Assembly: GCA_008692225.1 (NCBI GenBank) | Contig: VICG01000008.1 | Location: 2,320,001-2,384,000 of the forward strand | Direction: 5' to 3' | Source: Monilinia fructicola | Taxonomy: Eukaryota > Ascomycota > Leotiomycetes > Helotiales > Sclerotiniaceae | DNA: 64,000 nucleotides | Shown: positions 35,867-48,019 of the stretch, piece after piece | Numbering within the stretch: position 1 is the stretch's first letter | How the letters are laid out: each line of letters starts with the position of its first letter | Translations under genes and position numbers: made by a program | Notes under the pieces: generated by a model | Told to the model about the DNA's origin: nothing | Database searches by the model: none | Seen by the model: only the letters and a program-made list of their open reading frames with translations

Positions 35867-36877
35867 TTATTGCCATTCGGGCTTGAAAACCTCCTTACTC
35901 CATGGCTCACTCGTCAAATTCGTCAAACCCTTAATATTCTCGCAAGTTTTCCTTCCGCTCATTGGTCCTGGACTTGGTACCTTGACACCTCCCTTATTAT
36001 AAATCCTTCCAGCGTCTTCTCCTACTTCCGCACCGGACTTGACGTTCTTATCATCACCTGTAATAGCACCTTTACCACCCTCCGCATTGGCAATATCTGA
36101 AGCACTGGCTTCGAGAGCCTTGAGTAATGTGACGGTTGACTCAGGTGTCAAATCTTCATAAAAGTCATCGTTGATCTGGACCATGGGTGCGTTAACGCAT
36201 GCGCCCAAACATTCAACTTCGACAAAGGTGAATAAGCCATCCTTTGTGGTGTGGCCAGGCTTGATACCGAGATGTCCTTCAATTGCTTTAACGATCGCAT
36301 CACTTCCGCATCCTCCCAATTGACATGGAGTCTGTGTACAGGAAGGTTAATCAGTACTTATTGTCAAGGCCAAACTTCCCCTCTAACATGGATAAACATA
36401 CCGTAGTGCAAGCTTGCACATGAAATTTGCCAACTGGATTCCTATTGTACATAGTATAGAAGGTAGCCACCTCATAAACTCTCATTGGAGGCATCTCCAA
36501 TAATCTAGCAACCTCGTTCATAACGCTCAAACTTGTGAAGCCATGTTGACGTTGTCCGAGATCGAGGATTGGCATGACAGCGGCCTTTTTGTATTGTGGG
36601 GGATAACGTTTGAGGATTTCTTCGATGAGCTTCTCATTTTGAGGTGTGAATTTGAATGATATAGAGGCATTATTTTCGGGTGTATCGCGATGCTGCAAGG
36701 CTCAGTATCAGTAATTGCAGACAGAATCATTAGAGCTCCATTCGAAAGACATACAACATTGAGAGAATCACTGGATAATCTGCTGCTGGCAACAAATGAG
36801 CGACATTGTGATCTTGAAGCTATTCTTGCTGGTCTGAATGCGGATCGGAACACAAAGGGGGTAATTTTGGAAGCCAT
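35867..36877 (-). CDS. nuo-24: NADH:ubiquinone oxidoreductase 24 kDa subunit (complex I, NDUFV2/NuoE)
   Basis: Exons: 36755-36877, 36402-36692 and 35867-36331, with GTATGT introns of 62 and 70 bp; 292 residues. The Arg/Ser-rich, acid-poor N-terminus ([20 protein letters not shown]) is a mitochondrial presequence. The thioredoxin-like Fe-S domain has all four [2Fe-2S] (N1a) ligands: Cys136 and Cys141 (CX4C, ACTTTPC) and Cys179 and Cys183 (CX3[11 protein letters not shown]). [15 protein letters not shown] and [11 protein letters not shown] are highly conserved in the family. The Lys/Gly-rich C-terminal extension ends in [11 protein letters not shown], typical of fungal and animal orthologues. 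It acts in the NADH-oxidizing arm of complex I in the matrix. Frame intact. Confidence 0.95.
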
Positions 36878-37640
36878 TGTCGCGGTGAGGTGGCGCAATG
36901 GCGAATTGTTGATTGAGGATATATTTGTCTATGATGTTGATTGATTTTAGTTCTCGGATGGCCGCCGTATTGGTATCGTCCATAGTTTGATTGGTTGATA
37001 AAATTCGTGGTAGTTTTGAGTATGCGTTGGGTATATTTCGGTATTAATAAGATTAGTAAGATTGGTGAGGATATCAGCGATTATTTGACTCTTCAACCTT
37101 TCTCTTCATCATCTTCATCATTGTCTCTTGTGTCTGCCAATCAACAACCTCAATGTTCATACTTGGAGACGATATTGAAACAGGACTCATGTCCTTCTAA
37201 AATACTTCCCATCCATTAACTTCATGCTCAATGTATTGGAAGTACAGACAAACACTCTGTTGGACTATTGTATTGCCATCCATGGTATCACAAGTTATAA
37301 TTACTTGATTGGACAGTAATTATAAATCCACGATATTCGTTCAATTTCATTCCTTTAACTCCCACTCAAACATATGCTGGAAGCTTCCTATAGTCATGAA
37401 TTACTACAAGTCATGAATTGGTCCTCGTGTTTCCAATGCTCATTTTGGTATGATATTCATCACTACCCATTATGACACTCTTGGAGCATGAGAGTCTTTC
37501 CCAGTCTCCCCCCCTCTCTTATACTAGCCAGACGAACTCTTGACCACAGAAGTCTCTGTCTGGAGGCTGGAAAACAACTTCCTTATGCCGATATCTAGAT
37601 TTAAATAACAACATCTATCTGCATGATTCTTATGTATTTG
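36878..37640. other. Intergenic, nothing recognised
   Basis: Promoter side of the complex I gene plus the 3' side of the aquaporin gene. No repeats or additional genes were seen. Confidence 0.5.
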
Positions 37641-38778
37641 TTACATTGGATCTTTTTCATTTACCCTTTCCCTGTGGTATGGCGGAGCAAAATGATACAC
37701 AAAGCTGTGTGTTATAGCTCCAGTTACTGGACCAAACCACCAAATCCATTGATCTGTATTATTCTTAGTAATGACGCATCCTTGGCGGAGAATTAGACTC
37801 ACAAGCAAAAGTACCTCTAGCTACTGCAAACGCAAAACATCGTGCCGGATTCAACCCCGCTCCTGGATATCCCGGGGCAAGATTGATACTAGAAAAGGAC
37901 ACAAGGCCCAATTTACAGGCTACCATAAATGGTCCAAGACGTGGTCCAAAAAGCTGGGCTTGTCGGGGGTCGAGAGCCGTACCAAACGACACAATTCTGT
38001 CTTGTTAACTCGATACGAAATACGAAGATGCTGAACTTACAGCATAATACATGATAACACCGAATCAATCAGATAGGCTTGTCCCTCGCTAACAGATGTC
38101 GGCTCAAGAAGACATCCTCCCCCATCGTACCTGTTTCTTTTTAGTCTCATGTTGTCCTTGCGTGGGTATTGGGTTGTAATTACATTAAAGTTCTCTCCTC
38201 TCCTAAGCTTCCTCTGATCAAACCTCCCGCAAGTGCCGCTCCTACAGTTTGTCCTATCATGTAAAGCACTCCTCTGGGGAATCCGGTGAGTCCAGTGATA
38301 ATCGTCGCGAAAGTAATGATCGGATTCATATGACCGCCAGAAGAGGGAGCAAGGGCACATATGAACAATGTCAAGACAAAAATATTCGTAATACCCACAT
38401 ATGCCGCAACTTGCGAAGTATTAGAATTATAAATTGAGATACCGATAAAGGCAGATAAATAACATAGACATGTTGTTCCAACTAATTCGATGAACTGAAA
38501 AAAGTACTGAGTTGGAGGTCGGGAAGATTTCAGGGGAGGATACGTACAGCACTTTTCCAAACTGTCACATCATTCCATCCATCGGTCAAGAAGATATAAA
38601 TTCGATCAGTCAAGCCACCACGTTTGGATACCTTTCTTTTATCTTTTCGCAAATCTGGAGCAAAAGATCCTGGAAATTGAGCACATGATGCAGGAATTAG
38701 TTGTGTTTCTTCGGTCGGAGGCGTTTCCGATTCCTCAGAAGCTGGAAGGGTAGTTTTGGAGATTTGTGTGACATCCAT
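37641..38778 (-). CDS. X-type aquaporin (XIP, major intrinsic protein)
   Basis: Five exons: 38548-38778, 38184-38494, 38041-38130, 37803-37996 and 37641-37753. Introns are 44-53 bp and phase-consistent; 312 residues. A 70-residue hydrophilic cytosolic N-terminus precedes six membrane spans. The first pore motif reads NPI (residues 134-136, SSGGHMNPI) instead of NPA, and the second is NPARC (260-264, GAGLNPARC). A Cys right after NPAR is the signature of XIP aquaporins, known from fungi and plants. The last exon adds span six (WIWWFGPVTGAIT). XIPs pass water, glycerol, H2O2 or small uncharged solutes. The fourth acceptor (ACAG at 37754-37757) was chosen because nearer sites break frame. Confidence 0.9.
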
Positions 38779-40460
38779 TCCGAGATCGATATATCAATCA
38801 TTGCAAGAAAGCCATTGATTGGGATTGGCATTGCTACTAAGAATTTCAAGTGGTATAGAGGTCGCTGCAGACGGCTGATTAATCAGAAGCGAGAGTGATA
38901 AATGAGCAAGGGGTGAAGGACAACAATTCTTATAATGATATCCATGAAACGAATCTAACATTCAATAATCTCATCAGATAAGTAAGACTCCAAATCTGCC
39001 AACACACTTTGCTGAAGTCATATCTTGAAGGGGCTTGATAGGGATGGTTCATGAAACTTCTCATCGATCAATTGGTATGAAAAGTGGCATTCAGCCCCCC
39101 TGCCTCACCTCTGCACAGAACAAGGACATCGGAAGCATCACATATCTTGTTCATACTGGACTCAAGAAAGGTCTTCACGTATGAAAAATTCGTTTTATTA
39201 AACAACAGACATCTCTCTCGAAATAATTGGTTGTTTTAGGGACCATGAATCCCGTGAATCATCAACCCCGATATGTATGTAGTAGGTTAAGGTGTTTGCA
39301 TAATAAGTATTTGTTAGCCACCAGCCACAAATGCAGCCATAAGACAGCCAAAGTCATTCAAACTGGCCACAATTTATGCAATCTTGCCAACTTTTCAAAA
39401 ACTTATTCTCTTTCTCTCTTTATCTTCTTCAAATGAGCTTTTCGACAGGCCTTCAAGCAAGTTATCATCCTGGTTCACTCAAACATCACATGTCTACCGA
39501 TTGCTAATCTCAACTCTCAAGCTAGTAAGGTCATCTCGTCTCTCCTGCGAAAAAGTTGGCTGATCGGGTATCGCCATTTCATTGCTCTCACATCAATCGA
39601 ACGTACAGGATTTACATTGAAAAGAATACTCAGATCTTATCTCCTTTTTTCCCATTGCAACTGTTAATAGTTTCAATGGAAAGTAGACATCTGGAATGTC
39701 ACACTAGGTCGCCATTTTCATTCATGTACGGATTCTCCCCTCCCCTGCTTCGTTCACAACCTGAAGATACATCTTGGCTTACGCGCCCATGAATCTTTCA
39801 AAGAACGAATAATAAGACGTTGTCGCACACGTACCGATCATCATGCGTTGTCATCTGTATTCCATTCTAGTTTCTAATAGGACAGTTAGGTAGCAACCGG
39901 AGCAAAGAAGCCGTACCGTTTCATCTCATGTACCTTTTATAAAACGCCACAGCCGTAAGAATCAGGAAATCCTGGGTACTCCGCAGATACATCTGCATAC
40001 CATTTCGGGACTTCAAAAATATGTATGCTGATGGTCGGTAGTTGTAATGTGACTTTATGATGGTTCCTTGAGATTCCATTCTGCAGCTTTGGTAGGTACT
40101 TTGTGGTCTTACCATTACTTTACATAAGAATCAACGAATAGGAGGTTTGAAAGAACGAAATATTGGACAGAGAACTTGGCCCAGGCTGCGTGAAGGCAGA
40201 AATGGTGTTGGGCGACAGTATGGTGTGAGCGCAAGTGCGTGCGTCATGGTAGGCTGCATGTTATGAATGGGCTGGGCTTGTTTGCTTGTTTTCTTTTCTT
40301 TGGGTGGTGTGATGTGATGCAGATGTATATAACTATACAATATATCTTCCTTCCCCTCTTTTTTATCTCCTCAATTCCATCTACAACTCGCCAATACTGC
40401 AATTTACAATCAACGCCCGCTACATATACAGTTGAATAAATTTCCCAGCCTACCACCAAG
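38779..40460. other. Divergent promoter region, nothing else recognised
   Basis: Lies between the divergently transcribed aquaporin and MARVEL genes. The final 120 bases before 40461 are pyrimidine-rich and CA-rich, as in a fungal leader. Confidence 0.5.
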
Positions 40461-41142
40461 ATGATTCTCACAGATCTCTTTTCGGTGTCGCTTCGCATCG
40501 GCGAACTGATATTCAGTACCGTCGTCACCGGTATCACCGGCTCCTACCTACACTCCGTCAAAGCCGAATCAGCATGGACCAAGAAGCGATTCATCTATAC
40601 CGAAGTCATTGCCGCCCTTGGCATATTCGTCTCTCTATTATTGCTGTTGCCATTCACCTGGAGCTTTATTCATTGGCCCGTGGATTTTCTGATGTTCATC
40701 TTATTCATGGTTGCGTTTGGATTGCTCGCTGATGTATTCCTCCACCCCCCTCCTGCACTCACCACTCTCTCTGTCAAATAAAAATAAAAATAGCACATAT
40801 GATATCGCACACAACAAACTAACCCTCCCCCGCCCTAGTTCATCGCCCCCCTCAACTGCGGCAGCGTCTGGAACTGGCACGGCATCACCGGCAAATCCAC
40901 CTGCTCCAAGTGGAAAGCCGACGTAGCCTTCACCTTCCTCGCCTCCATCTTCTTCCTCGTCTCGGCACTACTCGTAAGTTCCCCTCCCTCCTCCCCCCCC
41001 TCTCCTCCAAGCGAGCCCAGCGTCGATATCCCACAAACATCCTAACAAAACCCAGGGAATGTGGGTCGTCTACCGACGTCGCCCCGTCCCTTCCGATCAA
41101 CCCACCACGTCGCGCAGGAGGTGGTATCGATCCCGCATTTAG
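40461..41142 (+). CDS. MARVEL-domain membrane protein
   Basis: Exons: 40461-40733, 40839-40973 and 41056-41142 (introns 105 and 82 bp); 164 residues. Four membrane spans are evident: residues about 10-30 (IGELIFSTVVTGITGSYL), 45-62 (YTEVIAALGIFVSLLLLLPF), 70-90 (FLMFILFMVAFGLLAD) and 122-141 (VAFTFLASIFFLVSALLGMW). A Cys-containing loop (LNCGSVWNWHG) sits between spans three and four, and a basic cytosolic tail (RRRPVPSDQ..RRRWYRSRI) follows. This is the fungal MARVEL layout, related to eisosome/Nce102-type proteins of the plasma membrane. The exact role is unknown. Frame intact. Confidence 0.82.
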
Positions 41143-41742
41143 ATGCCGCCTTGTCGATGCGATACGCGTGCGGCTGGTCTTTGGGTGTGTTCTCGGTCTG
41201 GCGAATCGTATCGTATCGTATGGAATCGGATGGGAAATGGAAAATCGAAAATCGAAAATGGACCTTGCGCTTCTTTTTCCTTGCTGGGATTACCTCGAGC
41301 GTATTATCTCTGTGTGAGTGTGATGTCCGGCCATGCCTGTCTTTCAAGAGGGAGGGTGCAGAGGGGTTGGGCTGCCGCTTGGTGTGATGGGATGTGATGT
41401 GATGTGAAACTGGGCTCGATGGAATGGGATGGGGTGAGATATAATATGGACTTTGGAGTCGACTTGGGCTGAGACAGATACCAAATTGGGGATCCTTTTT
41501 TTGGACGTAATATCATGCGGGGAGGATGTGTGTATGTATCATCTTCTTTCTTTGTGTCGCTGTAATACCTTGGAACAGATAATCAACACGTCAAGCGCTT
41601 CCATTTCGGGAAGCCGATTGAACGGTCAAACTGTGTCAAGAGAACTTCTAAATTTCAATCATGCTTCTTAAGTGATATTCGTACAAATTGTTTTTCCACT
41701 CACGTTCCAGCGCTTTTATTTGATACTCTTCTACTCCGGCCA
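41143..41742. other. Convergent 3' regions with short GGGATG/AATCG repeats
   Basis: Short repeats (ATCGTATCGTATCGTATGG near 41206, AAAATCGAAAATCG near 41238, GATGTGATGTGATG near 41393); no gene. Confidence 0.5.
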
Positions 41743-43132
41743 TCACAGCTCATCCTTCCCACCAGGCGCAACAGGTTTCTCAGGCCTTCCACTATCCTTC
41801 TGTAGGTCCACGCCATTCTTCTTCCTCCATTTCTCCCACAACGCCCAAAAGTCCTTCTCCATTCCTTTCTCCATTTGATCTGGTAACACAATCGTGTATT
41901 CCACGACCAAGTCTCCAAATTCAGTCTTGTGATACACACTATCACCATCTTCATGCCATTTGGGCATTCCTTCTCCTTTAACATGTTCGACGTGACCTGG
42001 TTGAACCACTTGTCCGCGTTCACGGGAAAGTTGCACGACATGTCCGTCAAGATGCGTAAGATTACGAGTCCAGGATCCCATCCAAGCTTCTCTCAAGGAA
42101 AGAACTTCTCGCCAATGGAGATCATCGCCCTTGCGGCGGAAAAAATGTACCATCGACTTTGAGTTCGTTATCTTCTTCTAGATTGGCTTCCTTTTCAACC
42201 AATGTAACGTGGAGGTCTCCGGCAACCCAGTCCGGAGATTCGTCGGCCTCGTTCTCATAGTTTATCGTTTGTTCTTTGGGTGCGCCCCTCTCCACTACTA
42301 GTTGATGAGTTTGTACTTTGCGGATGACTCGAGATCCCGAACAGACGGGACACTTGTGCTTGATAGTTTGACCCTTTCCGTCGCAGTGATCGCATTTGAC
42401 TTGCACTTGTTGGAAAATTCCAGGGGCGAGTTGATGCTTCTTTATTTGAACTCCATGGCCATGGCATGCGCTACAAGTATCGACTTGGCCATCCGCAGAT
42501 CCTGAACCCTCACACTCCTCACAGATGGTTTGTTTCTCGAGCTGGAATTCGGTAGTGTGTCCATTGTAAAAGTCGCGAAGGGGTATGCCGACTCGCACTT
42601 CCATATCAGGTCCTCGTCGTTGTCCTTGCTGTCCGAAATGTCCTCCTCCACCAAAGAATCTTGAGAAGAGATCGAACGGGTCATGATGTCCTCCTCCATT
42701 GCCTCCTTGCTGTCTCTGCTTTAGCCCTTCATGGCCATATTGATCATAAATTTTGCGAGTTTCGGGGACGGAAAGAGCTTCGTATGCTTCAGCGACTTCA
42801 ACAAACTTCTGCTTGGCTGTTTCATCTCCACTATAGAATGCAGGTCAGTAGAGCGAGATAGTGGAGAGAGCAGACGGGACATACGGGTTCTTATCCGGGT
42901 GGTATTTCTTGCTTAGAGTTCGGTATGCGCGCTTAATATCTCTTTCTGAAGCCTGCTTGTCTATACCAAGAAGCTGTGATAAAGTTAGCACTAACCATTG
43001 AACCCTTCAGTTTCACAAACTACAAAAGTCGCCAACAACTACTTCGAGACAGAAACATACCTGATAAAAGTCCTCAGCACAAACAGCCAACTGCAGCATA
43101 CACAAGAACAAGAAAGAAAATGGTAGCCACAT
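41743..43132 (-). CDS. scj1: ER-lumenal DnaJ/Hsp40 co-chaperone (Scj1/ERdj3-like), KDEL-ending, one frameshift as read
   Basis: Exons: 43061-43132, 42885-42973 and 41743-42830; 415 residues expected. A signal peptide ([19 protein letters not shown]) leads directly into the J domain with HPD at 49-51. A Gly-rich linker ([14 protein letters not shown]) follows. The zinc-finger domain has four CxxCxGxG-type repeats ([32 protein letters not shown]). After the substrate-binding beta domains the protein ends GGKDEL, an ER-retrieval signal. It stimulates the ER Hsp70 (Kar2/BiP) in folding and degradation. The sense T run at 42140-42145 has six T; five would give [20 protein letters not shown] in one frame. 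As read, the frame breaks there and stops after PPQGR, before the beta domains and KDEL. Confidence 0.92.
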
Positions 43133-44908
43133 CTTTGCGCCGGAAATGCGCTCACACGGAGCTAGATATTTTTCTCTACGCGGATTGGGATTTATGGAGT
43201 AGAAGAAAGCATGAAGAAATGATAGCAATGAATCTAGAGGATATCACGTTCCAAAACAAAGAAATGTGTTGACAAAGAGAAGAGAAAGCAATTTAATAGT
43301 ATTGTTGGATTTACATATTGAAAAGATACCAAGCTGGCCTCATTGATAAAAAACGATAAGAGACGACAGGGGTAGATGGAGCTTTTCTTTTCTACGGTGA
43401 CCTTTGTTGCTTCGTTGTGCAACAGCAAGGTTACAAATGACTAAGCAGACTAGAGCTATTTTGTATTTGCTGACTAACCTTAGTTCTACTTATTATTACT
43501 AGTAAGACTTACTTACATCGAACCTGGAACGCTCATATTCAATAACCCGACAATGAATTCGAATACATTCAGTCAACAGACTATTTGGAGATGTTAATTG
43601 TTAACTCTTTTCTTATATTGATTTGATTCCAAATAATATATGCAACCTTTTAATCATAGACAGATTTCAACATCAGACCCTGGAACTATGATTAGCGCTG
43701 AGTGTTCTAATAGAAACGTCAACTTACAGACTAACTAAGAACCCATCGTGGATGATCAGCAATGAGACTAGTTCGGTCTACTGTACTGAAGAAGCGAATT
43801 CAGGGGAAAGCAGTGGAGCTTTTTAGATGTTGATAGATCAACAAAGATAGGAGGCGGAGTCTATAGGGAACCAAGAGGTTCTATGATTAGCCTGGAGGTG
43901 AGTAGATTAACGAATGCAGATAAATGATCTTTTGATAGGTTACCTATAAATCTTCTGGGGCTGCTTGTATCCTGGATGAGTATTAGGTCATAGAGATTAG
44001 GAAGTTGATAGGTAAAAGAGAATGATGTGGCATGTTTGAAAGGACTAAATTTGGTAAATATAGGGGCCTTACTGGTTATGAGGAATGTAGGAAGGGAAGC
44101 CATGATAGGGGAACCTCGTCTGAACTTAATGACTGTGAAAACTTGTGACATTTATTACTTATGCCAGAGGTTCAATGTCACCAGGTTCTCTCTCGTTTGT
44201 TTGCCCATGTAATCTTTACTTATTAGGTAGGTGAATGATTATACCTTTTTCTCAAAAAACAAAGGTAACCTCTATCGCTGCCGATTGTGGAATGGGGTGC
44301 AAATTTGTATGTAATAATTGTATACAGTATATTTGTATTGTAGCTTCAGTTGCGAATATTTTTGATATTTGATTCATTTAGTATCAGCATAGATACTGGT
44401 ATAAGGTTGACTATATAGCTTCTCCCCAAGGATCCTTTCCGTTAACATACCCTTCTACTAACAAATACCCTCAACTACTTGTAAAGAGTAGAAGTTCATC
44501 TTCCAGACCATCCCATCACAACTCATTCGCCCATCAAATTAAAGACGTCGCCAATCCACCCACCAATTACATTAGAATACTATTACCAAGATTCTGGCTG
44601 TACAAGTAGTGTTGCTGAGGATTATCAAAGAGGCCAAACAAACCCTGCATTCCTAGAACCCCAGATCTGGTTTTTGATCCCTGCGATGCTGTGTGACGTC
44701 AGAACCTATCATTGCTCATTTTCCTCGACGCAATATATATATATATATATATTGGCGCAACGAAAACAACTCTCATTTCTCTATCCATATAAATACATAT
44801 ATACACGCACATATACAAATCCAAATCCAATATCACAAGCAAATCAATCGCAGGACCTTGATTCATCCAAAGAAATACAAACCGGAAGTAATTACAAGAC
44901 CAAGCAAG
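43133..44908. other. Divergent promoter region
   Basis: AT-rich, with no gene supported. A TA dinucleotide run (44732-44753) lies about 155 bp before the next ATG, followed by a long CA-rich leader. Confidence 0.5.
44732..44753 (+). promoter_or_regulatory. TA-run/TATA-like element upstream of the glycine-rich gene
   Basis: Eleven TA dinucleotides lie about 155 bp 5' of the ATG at 44909, followed by a purine-poor CA-rich leader. It could serve as a TATA region or be a plain microsatellite. Confidence 0.35.
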
Positions 44909-45545
44909 ATGCCTATCAATGATAAGTCAGGAGTTTCGAGTGGTGTCACTTGGGTTACAAGTACTATTGGGTATGTTGTTTTCTTCCTCCATCTTGCAAT
45001 GGCTCTTCTGTAGCCCTCCTTGTACATGTTTTCCTTCGCATTGCCCCTCTGTGGCAATCCACGTCTCCGTTTCCATTTATCGTTCTATTGTGCATGGGAA
45101 TTGGGATATAAGCTAATAATACTTAAACAGCAACGGTGTCTCAGGCGTCACGAATACCGTGGGAGGTGTCGTAGGAGCAGTTGGACGGGGCTTGGGAGAA
45201 ACTGTCAATGGAGTGACGGGAAACGCTGGTGTGTTGTTTTTGCTCTTTCCTCTCTTCTTCACGGTATCCATCATCCTGCCTCTTTGACTTCACCTTTATG
45301 ATTTTCCTTCAGCTGTTCGTTGGAAGTTTCTCTTTGATCAAGTGACAAGAAAAAAAGGAAGCAAAGGACAACAGGGAATTGTCATTGAAGATAAACTACA
45401 AATAGTATATACTAACTATCATCAAAAAGGCAAACCAGTAGGCGACGGCATCAAAGATGTCGGCGAGGGCATTGAGGGGGGTGCAGCACGAGTAGCGAAA
45501 GGCGTCAAGAATGCGGGGGAGGGCCAACATGGACCTTTGAGATGA
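44909..45545 (+). CDS. Small glycine/valine-rich protein
   Basis: Exons: 44909-44970, 45131-45228 and 45430-45545; 91 residues. Phases agree at both junctions (GG|C and G|GC). The introns are 160 and 201 bp, long for this window. The sequence is a chain of Gly-Val-Thr/Asn repeats (SGVTNTVGGVVGAVGRGLGE, ETVNGVTGNAGKPVGDGIKD), then GEGIEGGAARVAKGVKNAGE. It has no signal peptide. The periodic Gly/Val helical pattern resembles small fungal stress or LEA-like proteins, but no function is assigned. The third-exon acceptor (AAAAAG) is weak. Confidence 0.6.
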
Positions 45546-46273
45546 GCGGGTTTTGTCCGATGAGAGCACGAGATGTCGATATAGGGAAGAGTTAATGGAT
45601 TAGGGTAATGTGATATGATACCAATGTTTTGTTATGTGTAACGATCCAGTTTCTTGGAGCAAAGAGCTCTCATCAATGATTGATCGTCGATGGGTTCCTC
45701 AGACAGATAGCTGTATATATATGTGATGTTAGACTTGGCCTGACCGTAAAAACCTGTGCCATGGTCTGGCAGCTTCGCATCGTTCTTCTCGTAGATGAAG
45801 GATGCAGCTCAGGGTTTGGAAAATCATATGAAATACTATTTAGCTTAGCGTGAGAGCGAGCTAATGTGTGATGGTAAGTTATAGGAGAAACTAACGTGGA
45901 ATAAAAGTAGACTACTTGGCTTGTAATCTGTGAGCACGGTATCATTACCCTACGATACAAAGCACCTAATGACAGAACAATAGAACGAGGTGATTTCGAG
46001 CCATACCACTCTCCCCCTCCCTGAGTGCAGTTGAGGACAAGAGGGGAAAGGTTTGCGAAAGAAACGCCGACATTCCATCACGATGGGCCAGAAATTTGTG
46101 TCATCGGATGAACTCATAATTACCTAGTACAACATGATATGATCATAAACGAGATAGGTAGCATCGGGAGGAAAGGAGTCCCCAAAGACTCACACTTACA
46201 AAGTCCACCCATCTAACATCACCCTCCAATCTCCACGTGACAAATACCAATCCTCGGATATATACAAGCAATT

Positions 46274-46462
46274 ATGTCGCCCTCCAAACCACCTCCCCAA
46301 CCAACTATCGGACAAATCGAGCTCAAAAACCAAATCAACCCACCACCACGGGTCGTCGCTTCTCAAACCCATCTCCTCGTCAAAAACCCACCACGGCATC
46401 GCTATGGTCCGCGCAAAACATCCAGCGCGAAAAGCGATGTTCGAATAAGGAGAGCACGGTGA
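46274..46462 (+). CDS. Possible small Pro/Arg-rich protein
   Basis: An ATG frame of 62 codons, MSPSKPPPQPTIGQIELKNQ followed by a basic tail, directly after a leader-like stretch. There is no intron or homology evidence, and a GTGAG donor near the end suggests a possible further exon. Low support. Confidence 0.25.
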   Translation: MSPSKPPPQPTIGQIELKNQINPPPRVVASQTHLLVKNPPRHRYGPRKTSSAKSDVRIRRAR

Positions 46463-46732
46463 GACGGCTGGGTAAGCATAATGTACAGTTTTCCTTGAGA
46501 GGACAGTACATGGAGAATTAGCTACTGTAGGACTAAGCGAATGCGGATCCCCGCATATGGCCCCGGGGATGCCAAGTGAAGATGATGGATGGGTCGTGGG
46601 TGGGAATCTTCTATTATTAACCGATTGGCTGGGGCGAATCGAATTGGGGTGTGGGGCCGATTTGGTTTTCTACATGGTGTCTCCGTGAAGGGTCCTGGAG
46701 GCTAGTGGGTGGTTTGGTGGTGGGTGCAAGGT

Positions 46733-46785
46733 GTTGGGATGGCATGGGATGGCATGGGATGGGATGGGATAGGATAGGTTGTATG
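46733..46785 (+). repeat. GGGATGGCAT / GGGAT minisatellite
   Basis: GGGATGGCAT occurs twice and passes into GGGAT pentamers (GGGATGGGATAGGATAGG). Confidence 0.8.
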
Positions 46786-47109
46786 GGGAGAAAGGTGTTT
46801 CTTTTGAACTCGAAGCGTGAAGCGTGCCCTAGAGTACCACAAATATGGCCATATGCCATATCCGGTTTATGGCATAATTCCATATTCAAAATGGTTTTTT
46901 GACATATAACATTTGGGAATCCATGGATCTCAGGGCATATGGCATAGGAATAGGAGTTAACACTAATAGTCCACATCCTATTTTGAGCTTAGTCTGTTGA
47001 TCTTAGTATATTAAGCTAAGCTTATTTAAGCATACTACGAGATTTCAGCCTATTTAAGCGTATTGCCTTATTTGGGCATATTCGAGCATATCATAATCTA
47101 TAGTATTAT

Positions 47110-47146
47110 CGTTGTTGTTGTTGTTGTTGTTGTTGTTGTGTTGTTG

Positions 47147-47239
<93 letters not shown>

Positions 47240-47240
47240 A
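47110..47240 (+). repeat. GTT trinucleotide array (about 43 units)
   Basis: An almost pure GTT run with two short breaks (TTGTGTTGTTGTGTTG near 47135-47152). Frames through it encode poly-Cys, poly-Val or poly-Leu and are not genes. Confidence 0.95.
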
Positions 47241-47292
47241 TTGGTAGTATTGAAGCTATTCAGAATCTAAAAGTGGTTAATACGTTATTGGA

Positions 47293-47306
47293 GGGGGGGG
47301 GGGGGG
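47293..47306 (+). repeat. Run of 14 G
   Basis: A homopolymer of 14 consecutive G, the longest G run noticed in the window. Confidence 0.9.
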
Positions 47307-47377
47307 CATTTTCGAAATAGGGGAGTGGAAGCGAGGTAGAAAAAGCAATTCTTAACGAATGGAATAACTTACTATTA

Positions 47378-47511
47378 ATGGTATTGATGGTATTGATGGT
47401 ATTGATGGTATTGATGATGTTGAAGTGAAGTTGAAGAGTCGAAGTGGAATTGAGAATGGTATACTAGTATTCGAAGCTATTTTGAAGCTATTTTGAAGCT
47501 ATTTTGAAGCT
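47378..47511 (+). repeat. GGTATTGAT and GAAGCTATTTT minisatellites
   Basis: Four to five GGTATTGAT 9-mers at 47378-47417 and four GAAGCTATTTT 11-mers at 47473-47511. Confidence 0.85.
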
Positions 47512-48019
47512 AATATAGTATTCCGAAAATCTTTCAATGTGGACGCTTCAAAGCTCCTACCACTATATACGTAAAATATACGCTATAATAAGATTTAGGG
47601 AGGATTCTAGGAATATATGGCATCCTGCCAGAAAAGTGGTACTCACACTAGTGTGAGAGCTTGTTTAATTGTTGAGATTAGATCATAGGTTGACGAGTCA
47701 CAGATCTTGTAAGTCTGAGAGATCGCTTTATTGTTGAGCTGTGGATTGTTGAAAAGTTCATTAATGAAGAATTGATTAGAGCCGAGTTTTGCAAGATCCT
47801 AAGCTATTAAATTGGTAATCTTGTGTTACCCTATGTTATGTACAATCCCCCCTATTACCACCTTCTCTTGTGTACATGCATTATCCATCCATACAGTTAT
47901 GCCATTAAAGCTTCTTATGTACAGAGAAGAGTGCCAACTGACTATGAACCACATCATTCCTTGGCCCATTCAACATACCCCGTCACAAAGAAGACCATCA
48001 CGACAAGCTGGCAGTGATA

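Larger units (their letters stand above)
45546..48019. other. Intergenic with dense short repeats
   Basis: Contains one weak coding candidate (46274) and several tandem repeats at 46.7-47.5 kb, listed separately. Near 46840-46945, several copies of CATATGGCATA and its inverse occur. Confidence 0.5.

Noticed and set aside
47063..47320. Cys/Val-rich frame
   Set aside because: Translation of the GTT repeat and a poly-G run.
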